From Pyrus communis (Eukaryota > Streptophyta > Magnoliopsida > Rosales > Rosaceae), in NCBI RefSeq assembly GCF_963583255.1, contig NC_084813.1:869001-933000 (forward strand): a stretch of 64,000 bases of DNA. Reading direction: 5' to 3'. Of the stretch, positions 56,001 to 64,000 are shown one piece after another. A program made the position numbers and the translations under genes. Position 1 is the first letter of the stretch, and each line of letters opens with the position of its first letter. The notes beneath the pieces were generated by a model, which saw only the letters and a list, made by a program, of their open reading frames with translations, did no database searches and was not told the DNA's origin.

Positions 56001-59000
56001 CAATGGAAGCAAAAAAGAAAAGTTATCCTGATCTTAGGCACACAAATTTATAAAGTACGGTCATTTTCATTATATTTTATTTACTATAATTAATACTTAA
56101 TTAGTCATTTGTCATTGTTTACAATAATCTAGGATATTTTATTGCATGAGATTTCCATATAATGAGATCTAACTGTGGGTTAAGAAAAGTAAATGAACAA
56201 CTATATAAGCTAAAATGAAGAGTGTAAATCACCAAAAAAGTTTCTGATAGCCTAGTATTTTCATTCTAGGTTAACAAGATGGTTAGAAGTCCATTGATTC
56301 CTCAATGGATCACATTCTTTGATTTGACAATAAAAAATGTGAGTTCATCCTACTTTGCCTCTCTTTCTCCTTAATCCCTTTCTTTCCCTAAACCTCTACT
56401 CCATTTTTCTCTCTTACTCTCCAGGTTCTTCTATTCTCTCTCCACTTCCTGTTACGCATTAATTTGGCGCCAAAGCATCTATCAAATCCCAAATTCAAAT
56501 CATTCTTTTTTGCAACCATTCCAGGCATCACCTATTCAATGAAACGTAGCCATTAGCCATTCGGATCCACCATGAACGCACATACCACTGTAGAAACTGT
56601 GTAGATTGTACATGCCACAATCTAATCATAAGTGTAGTTTCGTTCCCAAAGAATAGGAGACGGCATAAGAATCAGAGCATGTATATCCTCTGTTTCCTGG
56701 ATATGCCATCTGGAGATATTGCAGCACACTCCCCCACAGACCAGTAGAAGTCTGTTGTTTGGCCTCATGCACTGAGTCCATCACGGAACTGCTACAACAA
56801 GCAAGGGCACCACAGGTCTCAGAAAGAGCTAATCTAATTGAGCACTAGTAACACAGTAGTGCTTGACCAACAGCTCATCCAAGATGAAACAAAAGAAGAA
56901 GAGATTTGTGTTGTCTCAGTGCTGCAAATCTAACAGGGAACCTGGCCGTGTGGAAATATGAAAACTATAGTAAGAAAAGAAAACAAACTTAAAGCACTTG
57001 GAGTCGGCAACCAGTAGAGCTTAAAAGCTTAAGCCGTTAACAAATGGACCAGCATTGTGTATCAAGCTAACACCAGGAACAGCAGGTCAAACATATTCGA
57101 ATACAATCCTTCTTTTTTATCAATCATCCATATAATTCAGCTTCATCCACATCATACAGCCAACATTAGCAACCCTTCCCTAAATGAGCTTCGGCATGGA
57201 CTACATGTTCTCTTATCAACAATAATGTTCGTTACCAATTAGTAATACCATGATATTGCTACACACTTTAAAATAATGCAATGGCCGTCTCTTCATTACT
57301 TCAGTTGACTAAACTCTGTGAATGACCACACCAGGGTAGACTAAATCTGATCAAACAACATCCCATTGACAAAAATATTGTGCCAAGATGATTCGGGTCA
57401 ACTTTTCATCATAGTGGTGACTGGCGAGTCTAGTGATCCTCAACATAACCATATGAGACTGAGGGTTGATTACATCAAAGTCTCCATGTTTGAGATATTG
57501 CGTCCCTCTGAAGCAGTTTTCCATGCATGCATTAATCAGAGCGTTTTATCAAAATCTGTTGTTCACATTAGGGACTTGGGACTTCAATATTCAGTGGGGT
57601 CAGTGGAAGGGTTATAGAAATGATTATATACCATGCCAGGGTTATACATTTTTGTGGTAAACAACATCTATCAGAATCCTTTAATGATGCCGTCAACATA
57701 AAGGATACATGACAAAAAAGTGGACTAGTCCACTGAGTGATCAGATATGTATAACACCTGCAGGCGTTATACATTAATGATTTGAACAGACAAAAGTCAT
57801 AACCTAAAAGTGTAGATTAGCCCACTAAATCAGTATGTACCATGGAATTTTCTCTGGTTCGTGCAGAATACTGGAATTACAATCATTAAGGCAGCATGAG
57901 CATAATTTTAAAATTACAGCACCATCAAGAAGTTACTTGGGCATCAGCTGAACCAGAGTTTAAGTAAACAATCATTGATGTGAGTATATTTAGCTTGCCA
58001 TATAGATGTTAAATTGTAAAGCAGATCAAATCCCCCAAAACACAAGAACCGGACAACCTAATCAATCCTGTAGCTGCATGAATGATTCTAACCTAAAATT
58101 TTCTTCCATTGCATGAACAGAAGAAGAAGAGACTACAAATCTCTGCCTTCCTTGCACGAATTATGTCTGATAACAATAGTTTGATGTTGCAAATCATTAC
58201 AGGAATACAAGCAGTCAAAAACTTCCAAACTTTTCAAGTATAATTCTAACTGGCAACATATTATATTAATGAAGAAATTATTATTTTCCAGTTACGGAAG
58301 AAATTATTTATTTTGCAAAATAGATGGCAAAGTGTGATATAAAATCCCCTACAATGCAACGCAAGAAAGAAATGCGCCAAGTGTAAATCGTACCTCGAAA
58401 AATATGCCTAAACTTCCACTCAACATCATGGAGATCCCTAGCAATAAGTTCCTGAGCTGGTGGTTGTAGCGTAAAATCCTGTAGGACATTATAAAAATAA
58501 AAGGGTTTAAATAAAAAGCAACACTACCCAACTAGAGTCAAATAAAAGAACAGAACAGACAATAGCAGTTTGATGAGGGAAGTACAAGTGGAGGAAAAAC
58601 TTTCTCGGCAGCACGACGAGGAACAGAGAAGCCACCATGTGTACTGGTATCACTCGCGGTCAATGTCTTGCAGAAGTAGTTTGTGGGTTGCTTGCTTGGA
58701 AGCCCCAACTCCATTGGAAGAAATGTTTCTTTTTGTTCTTGCTGTGTGAGAATTTGTGCAGTTTCAAACAACATTGCAAATTATTCCAGTAAGATAGAAA
58801 AACTCCAACAAATTAAACAGGAAAAAAAAAAAAAAAAAAAACATAAGCATTTACCTGCGTCAAAGGCTGCAATGTCATTTGGGCATATACTTCATCTGTC
58901 TCCACATCTGCCTGAAGTTCAATGGTTAATCAATTCCAGTTCGGGTTTCAATTTTTAACTTGTGTTCTTTATTCTATAAGTCATAAACAAGTGAAAGCAA

Positions 59001-59480
59001 TGCAGCTGAATCAAAATTCAAAAACGGCAAAGGGAACCCACATGCATGGTGACATTGTGGAGCTGACAGATCAACTGGGGCGGCAAGCTCGGGTAGTTTG
59101 GTAGGTGGGCATCAACTTGCTTGTTGGTAGTGGCGGCAACCTGGTCGCTGTGGCCCTGCGGAAAGTAGACCACACGAGTCCCACGTGTCGGCAGGGATAC
59201 CAGAGGCCCAGCGCACGCATGCCACAGCTCCGAATTCAAGCACTTCTTTTCCACTCCTCCTCCCCCTCCTATCATTTTTCAGTTCAATTTCAATTTTTTT
59301 TTGTATGGTTTCAAAGATCACTAACAACGACAGCAACAGTAATAATAATTAATGGCAGAAATTTAAGAAAACTACACCTAAAATCCAGAAATATAATAAA
59401 CAAAACCAAAATATATATATAAAAATAGGGTTTTTACCTTCATGATCCTGCTGACCCAGCCCTGATGCTGAAAGCTTCAT
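50052..59480 (-). CDS. ARF8: Auxin response factor, ARF8 type (13 exons)
   Basis: Exons: 59480-59438, 59268-59042, 58911-58855, 58741-58586, 58478-58394, 55350-55260, 55175-55011, 54933-54811, 54344-54269, 53010-52863, 51989-50989, 50892-50702, 50229-50052. They sum to 2541 bp, or 846 aa. All junctions are GT-AG with closing phases. Residues 132-234 form the B3 DNA-binding domain ([20 protein letters not shown]), which binds TGTCNN auxin-response elements. Residues 260-341 form the auxin-response dimerisation domain ([19 protein letters not shown]). Residues 392-723 are a Gln-rich activator region. Residues 725-810 form the PB1 domain ([25 protein letters not shown]) that binds Aux/IAA repressors. 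The [16 protein letters not shown] segment favours ARF8 over ARF6. It is a nuclear transcriptional activator of auxin-dependent flower, fruit and root genes, regulated by miR167. Introns are clean apart from small repeats. Confidence 0.96.
50753..50773 (-). promoter_or_regulatory. miR167 target site in ARF8 exon 12
   Basis: A 21-nt site on the transcript containing GATCAGGCTGGCAGCTTG, inside the codons for RSGWQLV of the PB1 domain. It pairs with miR167 with three mismatches (two at the miRNA 5' end, one near the centre), the pattern known for ARF8. Cleavage by miR167 is established for ARF6 and ARF8 in plants. Here it is inferred from the sequence. Confidence 0.9.
52458..52560 (-). mobile_element. 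SINE fragment resembling the Au family, in ARF8 intron 10
   Basis: The minus strand carries GGCTGCGTACGATAGACG, then CCCTGACCCTCGCAAAGTGG and a CGCCCTTTGG-type end. This resembles the 3' half of widespread plant Au-type SINEs. The pol III promoter part is missing. Confidence 0.5.
53973..53998. repeat. GT microsatellite in an ARF8 intron
   Basis: About 13 TG repeats in intron 9. Confidence 0.85.
55351..58393 (-). other. Long ARF8 intron 5
   Basis: 3043 bp between the exon ending TTTCGAG and the exon starting GACAGCCG. AT-rich, with no recognised gene or transposon. Near-repeats of GATCATATNTGCA occur around 55650 and 55770. Confidence 0.7.
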
Positions 59481-60009
59481 ATCACTAAAGATATATAAAT
59501 ATTAACCTAAACCTTTCCCTAATTATATTTAAAAATTCACACATAGAAAACCCCTAATTTGCAGAACCACCCTCAACAACCCAAGAAAGAAGATGAACTC
59601 TACTGAATACTACTACTTCAAGTTATCCAATTTTTCCATCATTCTCCACAAAATTACCATCCTTTCCTACAATTTGAAGCCCCAAATGGAGGAAGCTGGA
59701 AGCCCCTCCCCTCCCTCCATGGAAGCATCACGCTCTCCTCTAGAGATCCCCATGGAAGCAGAAGCAGAAGCAGAAGCTCAAAGCTGATTGTTGCTACTCA
59801 AAAAGCTTTTTCCTCCTCCTTTTCCGGTCTATCACTGTCCATTCGATTCAAACCCCCAAAGCCAAAGGGAGAGAGAAAAGTAGAGAGAGAAAGAAAGAGG
59901 AAGATTTTGCTTTGAAAGTTGAAACTCACAGTGCCGAACAGAGAGGGGAGAGAGAGAGAGAGGAGAGAGAGGAGAAAGGGAAAGAGTGGGGGTCTTTACT
60001 CTTTCCCTT
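59481..60009 (-). promoter_or_regulatory. ARF8 5' leader candidate
   Basis: The region between the TATA-like box and the ATG. It is CT-rich on the minus strand (GA-rich on plus at 59870-59990, including GAGAGAGAGAGAG). Several ATG triplets occur on the minus strand (for example at CCATGG near 59718 and 59750), so upstream ORFs are possible. Confidence 0.5.
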
Positions 60010-60320
60010 CTTATAAGGTCCCGACCGAGCTGGACCTCATACAAGGAGAGAGAGTCTAGGCGCGCTATGGGAAACCTCCGATCTGGGCCGTCCAGGGATC
60101 CGTACCTGTTAATCTCGACCGTTGAGTATGGGACTGATGTGACAGCATCCATGTGCCACCATACCTTAGTGGTCCTTGTCAGAGTACGTACTATGTTTTA
60201 TTTTATTTAAAGTGTTTTACGTAATATTTTTCAAGAGAAATTCCCATGAACTTATAATTCAGTAGCGATGGCGTCATATGCAATTTGTATGTGAACTAAT
60301 TCCTTTCATAAGCGCTTTTG
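59618..60320 (-). repeat. ARF8 leader/promoter segment, copy 1 of a direct duplication
   Basis: It aligns with 62523-63205 in the same orientation, with shared runs such as CCATCATTCTCCACAAAATT, CATGGAAGCATCACG and AAACCTCCGATCTGGGCC. It contains the TATA-like box at 60010-60017 within a segment of about 75 bp (59989-60066) that copy 2 lacks. Confidence 0.85.
60010..60017 (-). promoter_or_regulatory. TATA-like box for ARF8
   Basis: CTTATAAG, about 530 bp upstream of the ATG and next to the CT-rich leader. It is the best TATA candidate on the minus strand in this interval. Confidence 0.4.
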
Positions 60321-61347
60321 AAAATTTTAATAAAAATGTTAAGTAATTGTATAAACGCAGAAGCGTTTTTAACTATTGTCTATTGTTAGAAGTGCTTTTA
60401 GAGGTCTAAACGCTTTTACTAGCACATTCAAACCTACCGTACAATAGAACCTATTATTAAGAAGAAAACTTATTGTAAAATATGGGTCCTTGGATTAATA
60501 TGATATAACTTACAATATATACAGGGTTTGACAAAAATTATATGTGAAAGGAATCCTAAAATACTATAATAAGAAATTACATTTGTATTATCATGGAGAA
60601 GATATTAACTAAATCTATTATAATAACCACCCACCTTGGAAATTGAACGAGCCTAATTCGACGAGTTTGAAGCAAAGAACACCATGACGAGATTGATGGA
60701 GAGCTTTGGTAATCAAGTCAACATAAGAAATATAATAAACCCGTTGACTGACCAAGTGCTACTTTCACACGAACAAAATGATAATCAAGTTCAATAATGG
60801 AACTGCGAGCATAATGAACAAGATTAGAATCAAGATAAAGGGTACCAAGGTTATCACATGATGACCAGACCCTATCCGGACAAGACCATGTCTAATAACC
60901 TTAAATACAAAGTCTAATAAAAAAATATTGTGAACATTATGGATGGATGAGGGAAATAAACTTAAAATTTGGATAAAAATCAAAATTTATAAATTGATAT
61001 GCACAAATTCACTTGTTTGGATTCATAAACATAGGAATTTAGAATTTCCGTGTGGAAAAAAAAACTTAGAATTTGGGACCTCCAATTCCCAAGTTTAAAT
61101 TCCTTGTAAATAGGTGTCATTTCTCAATTACTATGATTGAGAATTTAAAAATAACAAATTATGTATTCAATTTCATTGTTCTTTTAAGTTAACCAAATAA
61201 TAAAATTTACAAAATGTAAAAAATAAAATCCTATCATTTCAATTTCCATCATTTTAAAACTTCTTAGTAATCTTAAATTTCTTCATCCAAACTTAGTGTA
61301 AGATTCTTAACTTAACTCTACTTAGGCTTGCACAAAACCGTATCTTA
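60321..61347. other. Intergenic with a Copia remnant
   Basis: AT-rich. The only recognisable content is the pol fragment at 60615-60870. Confidence 0.45.
60615..60870 (-). pseudogene. Copia RNase H tail fragment
   Basis: The minus strand reads CDNLGTLYLDSNLVHYARSS, then IELDYHFVRVKVALG, then frameshifted SRHGVLCFKLVEL-like text. It ends in a purine-rich CCAAGGTGGGTGG. This is the C-terminal RNase H region and 3' purine tract of a Copia element. The rest of the element is absent or unrecognisable. Confidence 0.6.
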
Positions 61348-61656
61348 TCTCTAATAATTAATAAAACACTTATTGTCAACCAAAACCTTATGAAATTACC
61401 AGTTTAACTCTCTAATTAAAACAGAACATAAATAAGAAATATGTGGTAGAATTGTAATTTCAGATAACCAAATTTTGCTGTTTTTTTTTCTTCAAAACCT
61501 TACCTACATGTAATCCTAAAATATCTCTAATTTATAAAAAAAAATTAAAAAAAAACTTCTCACTCCCACATTTTCTATCACAGTGCTCTTCCTCTCTCCT
61601 ATTTCAAAAACAAAAATAAAAAAATTTCTCACACTTTGTGTGTGCCCATATACTAG
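61348..61656 (+). mobile_element. 309-bp non-autonomous Helitron, copy 2
   Basis: It begins TCTCTAATAATTAATAAAAC after an A. It ends with a CACAC/GTGTG hairpin (61630-61643), spacer and CTAG before a T. It is homologous to 34495-34803 throughout. Confidence 0.82.
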
Positions 61657-61948
61657 TAAAATATTATCATAACACTAACCTCTTTAAATTTATTTATGTA
61701 TTTGTTTATTTTTTCCAATAACCTCTTGAATTGAAAAATAATGAAATGGTGCATCCAAAAAAATAAAAAATAAAAAATAAAATTGATGAAATGGACCATT
61801 CTATAAATGTTAAATTTTTAGCCCAGGCCTAATCCCAGCACCAGCCCAACCCTCCACCCCAACCCAGTCCCCATTTATCCCAATCAGGCATTTCTCTCTC
61901 ACCATATCCACTGTTTGTTTGCCCTGTATTCTTCTGCAGAAGAACAAC
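61657..61948. other. Intergenic, no gene recognised
   Basis: AT-rich, then a pyrimidine-rich stretch with CCCAGCACCAGCCCAACCC. It precedes the PsbQ-like pseudogene and may be its former promoter or leader. Confidence 0.4.
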
Positions 61949-62345
61949 AATGGCATTTAAACCAGCAACACTTGAATCCTACAATCTCTTGCTTTCCGAA
62001 ACCACCCTTTGAATTTCAGGGAGAAGCCACAACCAGTGAAGGGTTTTGAATTCAACATCAAGTAAAGAAGAATAGGAGCAATAAGTTGGGTGGCACTGCT
62101 GAGCACTTTTCACAGAAGCTACTTCTAGGTTTGAGTTGCAACTGATAGCGCCTGATCAGACGGTTGCAGAAGCGGAGGAAGAAATCAGAGGGCGCGCACA
62201 AGCTTTGTTGGAAGTGAAGGATCTGATGGAGTTGGAGTCATGGAGAGAATTACAGACAGCTCTAAGGAAGGGCTCGTCGTTGTTGAAGAGATTTTTACAC
62301 CATAAATCAATGGGAGACGAGACCTTAAAGCTCCATAGCCGAACC
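61949..62345 (+). pseudogene. PsbQ-like (photosynthetic NDH subcomplex L type) gene remnant
   Basis: An ATG at 61949 opens MAFKPATLESYNLLLSETT and stops. In other frames follow RRIGAISWVALLSTFHRS, a transit-peptide and lumen-signal-like stretch, and IRGRAQALLEVKDLMELESW with RELQTALRKGSSLLK (62186-62289). The last part resembles the helical PsbQ-like domain of thylakoid-lumen NDH-associated proteins. After SSLLK the expected family reading (RDFYTINQ) is in another frame. The open frame from 62136 starts at a non-ATG codon and is not a real gene. The identification is from motif memory. Confidence 0.5.
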
Positions 62346-62522
62346 AAGGTCAAATGTGTAGGAAGCCACCATGGGATCACAGAGGGAAGCTCATCAGTTC
62401 ACCAAGCTAAGAAGTATATTCTTGGGTCTTTCTATACAGCCATGAATTTGATGATCTTGAATTTCCTGCATTTGTTAATGATTTTCATGTTGACGTACCC
62501 TTGGTCTATGACCTGTACCCTT

Positions 62523-63205
62523 GGTCAAGTTATCCAAATTGTCCATCATTCTCCACAAAATTACCATCCTTCTGTACAATTTGAAGCCACAAATGGAGGC
62601 AACTGGAAACCCCTCCCCTCCATCCATGGAAGCATCACGTTCTCCTCTAAAAGATCGCCAAGGTAGCAGAAGAAGCAGAAGCTCAAAGCTGATTGTTGCT
62701 ACTCAAAGCATTTTTCTGCTTTTTTGGTCTATCACTGTCCATTCCATTGAAACCCCAAAAGCCAAAGAGAGAGAAAAGTAGAGAGAGAAGGAGAGAAGAA
62801 GATTTTGCTTTGAAAGTTGAAACTCACAGTGCCGAACTGAGGAGAGAGAGGGGAAAGGGAAGGAGTGTAATGGGAAACCTCCGATCTGGGCCGTCCAGGG
62901 TTCGTACCTTTGAATCTTGACCGTTGAGTATGGCACTGATGTGACAGCATCCATGTACCACCTTACATCAGTGGTTCTTGTCAGAGTACGGCCTATGTTT
63001 TATTTTTGTTTTAAAGTGTTCACTTATTATTTTTCGGGAGAAATTCCCATGAATCTATTATTCAAATATTCATTTCATGCTATGAAGAAATTCCCAGCAT
63101 GTGAAAATTTTAAAATTTAACATTTTTTAAAATTATAAGAATTTCAAACTCGAAACGCATGAATTGCATGTGAAGTAATTCCGCTCGTAATCGCTTTTCT
63201 TTCTT
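62523..63205 (-). repeat. ARF8 leader/promoter segment, copy 2, TATA segment missing
   Basis: Direct-orientation copy of 59618-60320, about 2.9 kb away. Near 62868 it passes from GGAGTG directly to TAATGGGAAACC, skipping the stretch that in copy 1 holds the TATA-like box. It also has about 90 extra bases near 63065-63155. No ARF8 coding exon accompanies it. Confidence 0.85.
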
Positions 63206-63209
63206 GGAA

Positions 63210-63430
63210 GAGGATTTTCTTGAGATCCACTTTGTGGGAATCATAGGGATTCCCACATCTTAATCGTTCACCATATATTGTACGATCAGCTTTCGTCAGA
63301 TACTATTTGTGTTTAATTTTAAATAAAAAAAAGTCAAATAATTTATGATCGCATAATGCACGATAAATGGCTAAGATGTAAAGATTCTTATAATCCCCAC
63401 AATTTAGATATGGATGGGATCCAAATCCTT
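63210..63430. mobile_element. MITE related to the 31179-31373 element
   Basis: The ends AGGATTTTCTTGAGATCC and GGATCCAAATCCTT are inverted. The arms continue through CCCACATCTTAATCGTTCA and, on the other strand, TTTACATCTTAGCCATTTA. The centre is AT-rich. Confidence 0.55.
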
Positions 63431-63517
63431 CTTTACTTTTTAGGTTTGTGTTTCATGTATTCCCTTCCAAGCTTTAAAATGGTGTCGTAGCGTTCCTTGT
63501 AAGATTTAAATTGCTAA

Positions 63518-63920
63518 GGCCATCTTCAATGGTTGGGCTAAAAGTTAAAATTTTTAGCCTGAAAAATTTAGCTTTTAGCCCAAAAACAACTTTTCTGCTC
63601 CAACCGTTCTAGCCTAAAATTTTAGCCCAGGATTATTAAAGAATGAACTTAGGCTATTTTTTTTGTTAAATTAAATTTTTTTTTTTTTAAAAAAATATGT
63701 AGACTATCGTAAATTAATTTTATGAACATTTTAACCTAAAAAAATTTAAATTCCTATAAATATTGGGTGAAGTCCACTCCGATTTCTGGGCTAAATTTTT
63801 TGGGGAATTTGGCATTGGTTTAGCATTTAGCATTTAGCCCAAAATTTCCCCTTGGTTGGAGTGGGTTTAGGGGGAAATTTTGGGGGGTAATTTGGCTTTT
63901 AACTCACCATTGGAGTTGGT
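63518..63920. mobile_element. Dispersed inverted-repeat element, family A copy 2
   Basis: The left end GGCCATCTTCAATGGTTGGGC and the right end (reverse complement ACCAACTCCAATGGTGAGTT) are inverted. It shares TTTTCTGCTCCAAC and ATGTAGACTATCGTAAATTA with 33383-34065. A TAA is present on both sides, compatible with a 3-bp PIF/Harbinger target duplication. Confidence 0.65.
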
Positions 63921-64000
63921 ATAAGCAAGTTTCCCATTTACCCATGCACACATTATTGACCCTTTTATTGTTGGTATTTTATTAGAAAAAACAAAATTAA

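Noticed and set aside
59832..60152. 106-codon ORF upstream of ARF8 on the same strand
   Set aside because: It spans the TATA-like box and the CT repeat, its composition is low-complexity, and the related ORF in copy 2 differs. It is not supported as a gene, though short upstream ORFs remain possible.
62136..62666. 176-codon open frame starting at 62136
   Set aside because: It starts at a non-ATG codon and joins a PsbQ-like fragment to unrelated sequence and then to the promoter duplication. This is a chance read-through of a pseudogene.

Overview
This is plant nuclear DNA from a eudicot. The evidence is intron-containing genes, plant-specific families (auxin response factor, plant PPR protein, LEAD1-type LRAT protein, A-type P450), and a dense mix of LTR retrotransposons, non-LTR elements, SINEs, Helitrons and MITEs. 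The repeat types and gene sequences look like Rosaceae, perhaps an apple or pear relative. That placement is recognition from memory, not a search result.

Layout, left to right. 1-2423 is the 5' end of a Ty3-type element on the minus strand (gag plus one LTR) running off the left edge. 3371-7126 is a decayed Copia element with both LTRs, the primer site and a target duplication; a solo LTR is nested in its RNase H region. 9300-10958 is an intact single-exon acyl-activating enzyme with a peroxisomal C-terminus. 13547-14299 is a poly(A)-tailed retroposed sequence with a 17-bp target duplication. 16064-25567 is a nearly pristine 9.5-kb Ty3 chromovirus on the minus strand with one long gag-pol frame. 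25770-36281 is a transposon graveyard: a LINE fragment, a possible Helitron with exon-like pieces, a truncated LTR element, a SINE, a 309-bp Helitron and a hAT-like element.

The gene-rich part starts at 36.6 kb. It holds a two-exon LRAT/LEAD1-like gene (+), a 71-aa two-exon membrane protein gene (-), a single-pass membrane protein gene (+), an intronless PPR gene (-), a broken P450 (-), and a complete 13-exon ARF8-type auxin response factor (50052-59480, -; 846 codons, with every intron GT-AG and every exon phase closing). ARF8 carries the miR167 target site in its PB1-coding exon. Beyond it, 59.6-60.3 kb (ARF8 leader and promoter) is repeated in direct orientation at 62.5-63.2 kb, next to a PsbQ-like pseudogene, a Copia remnant and a second copy of the 309-bp Helitron.

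The genes are independent plant housekeeping or developmental genes; nothing suggests a cluster or a coordinated pathway. I did not find a clearly new biological system. The most unusual items are the young chromovirus with a substituted reverse-transcriptase catalytic residue, the ARF8 promoter duplication lacking the TATA segment, the 71-aa spliced gene, and the nested-transposon histories that can be read from their target duplications. All coordinates and alignments were made by eye.
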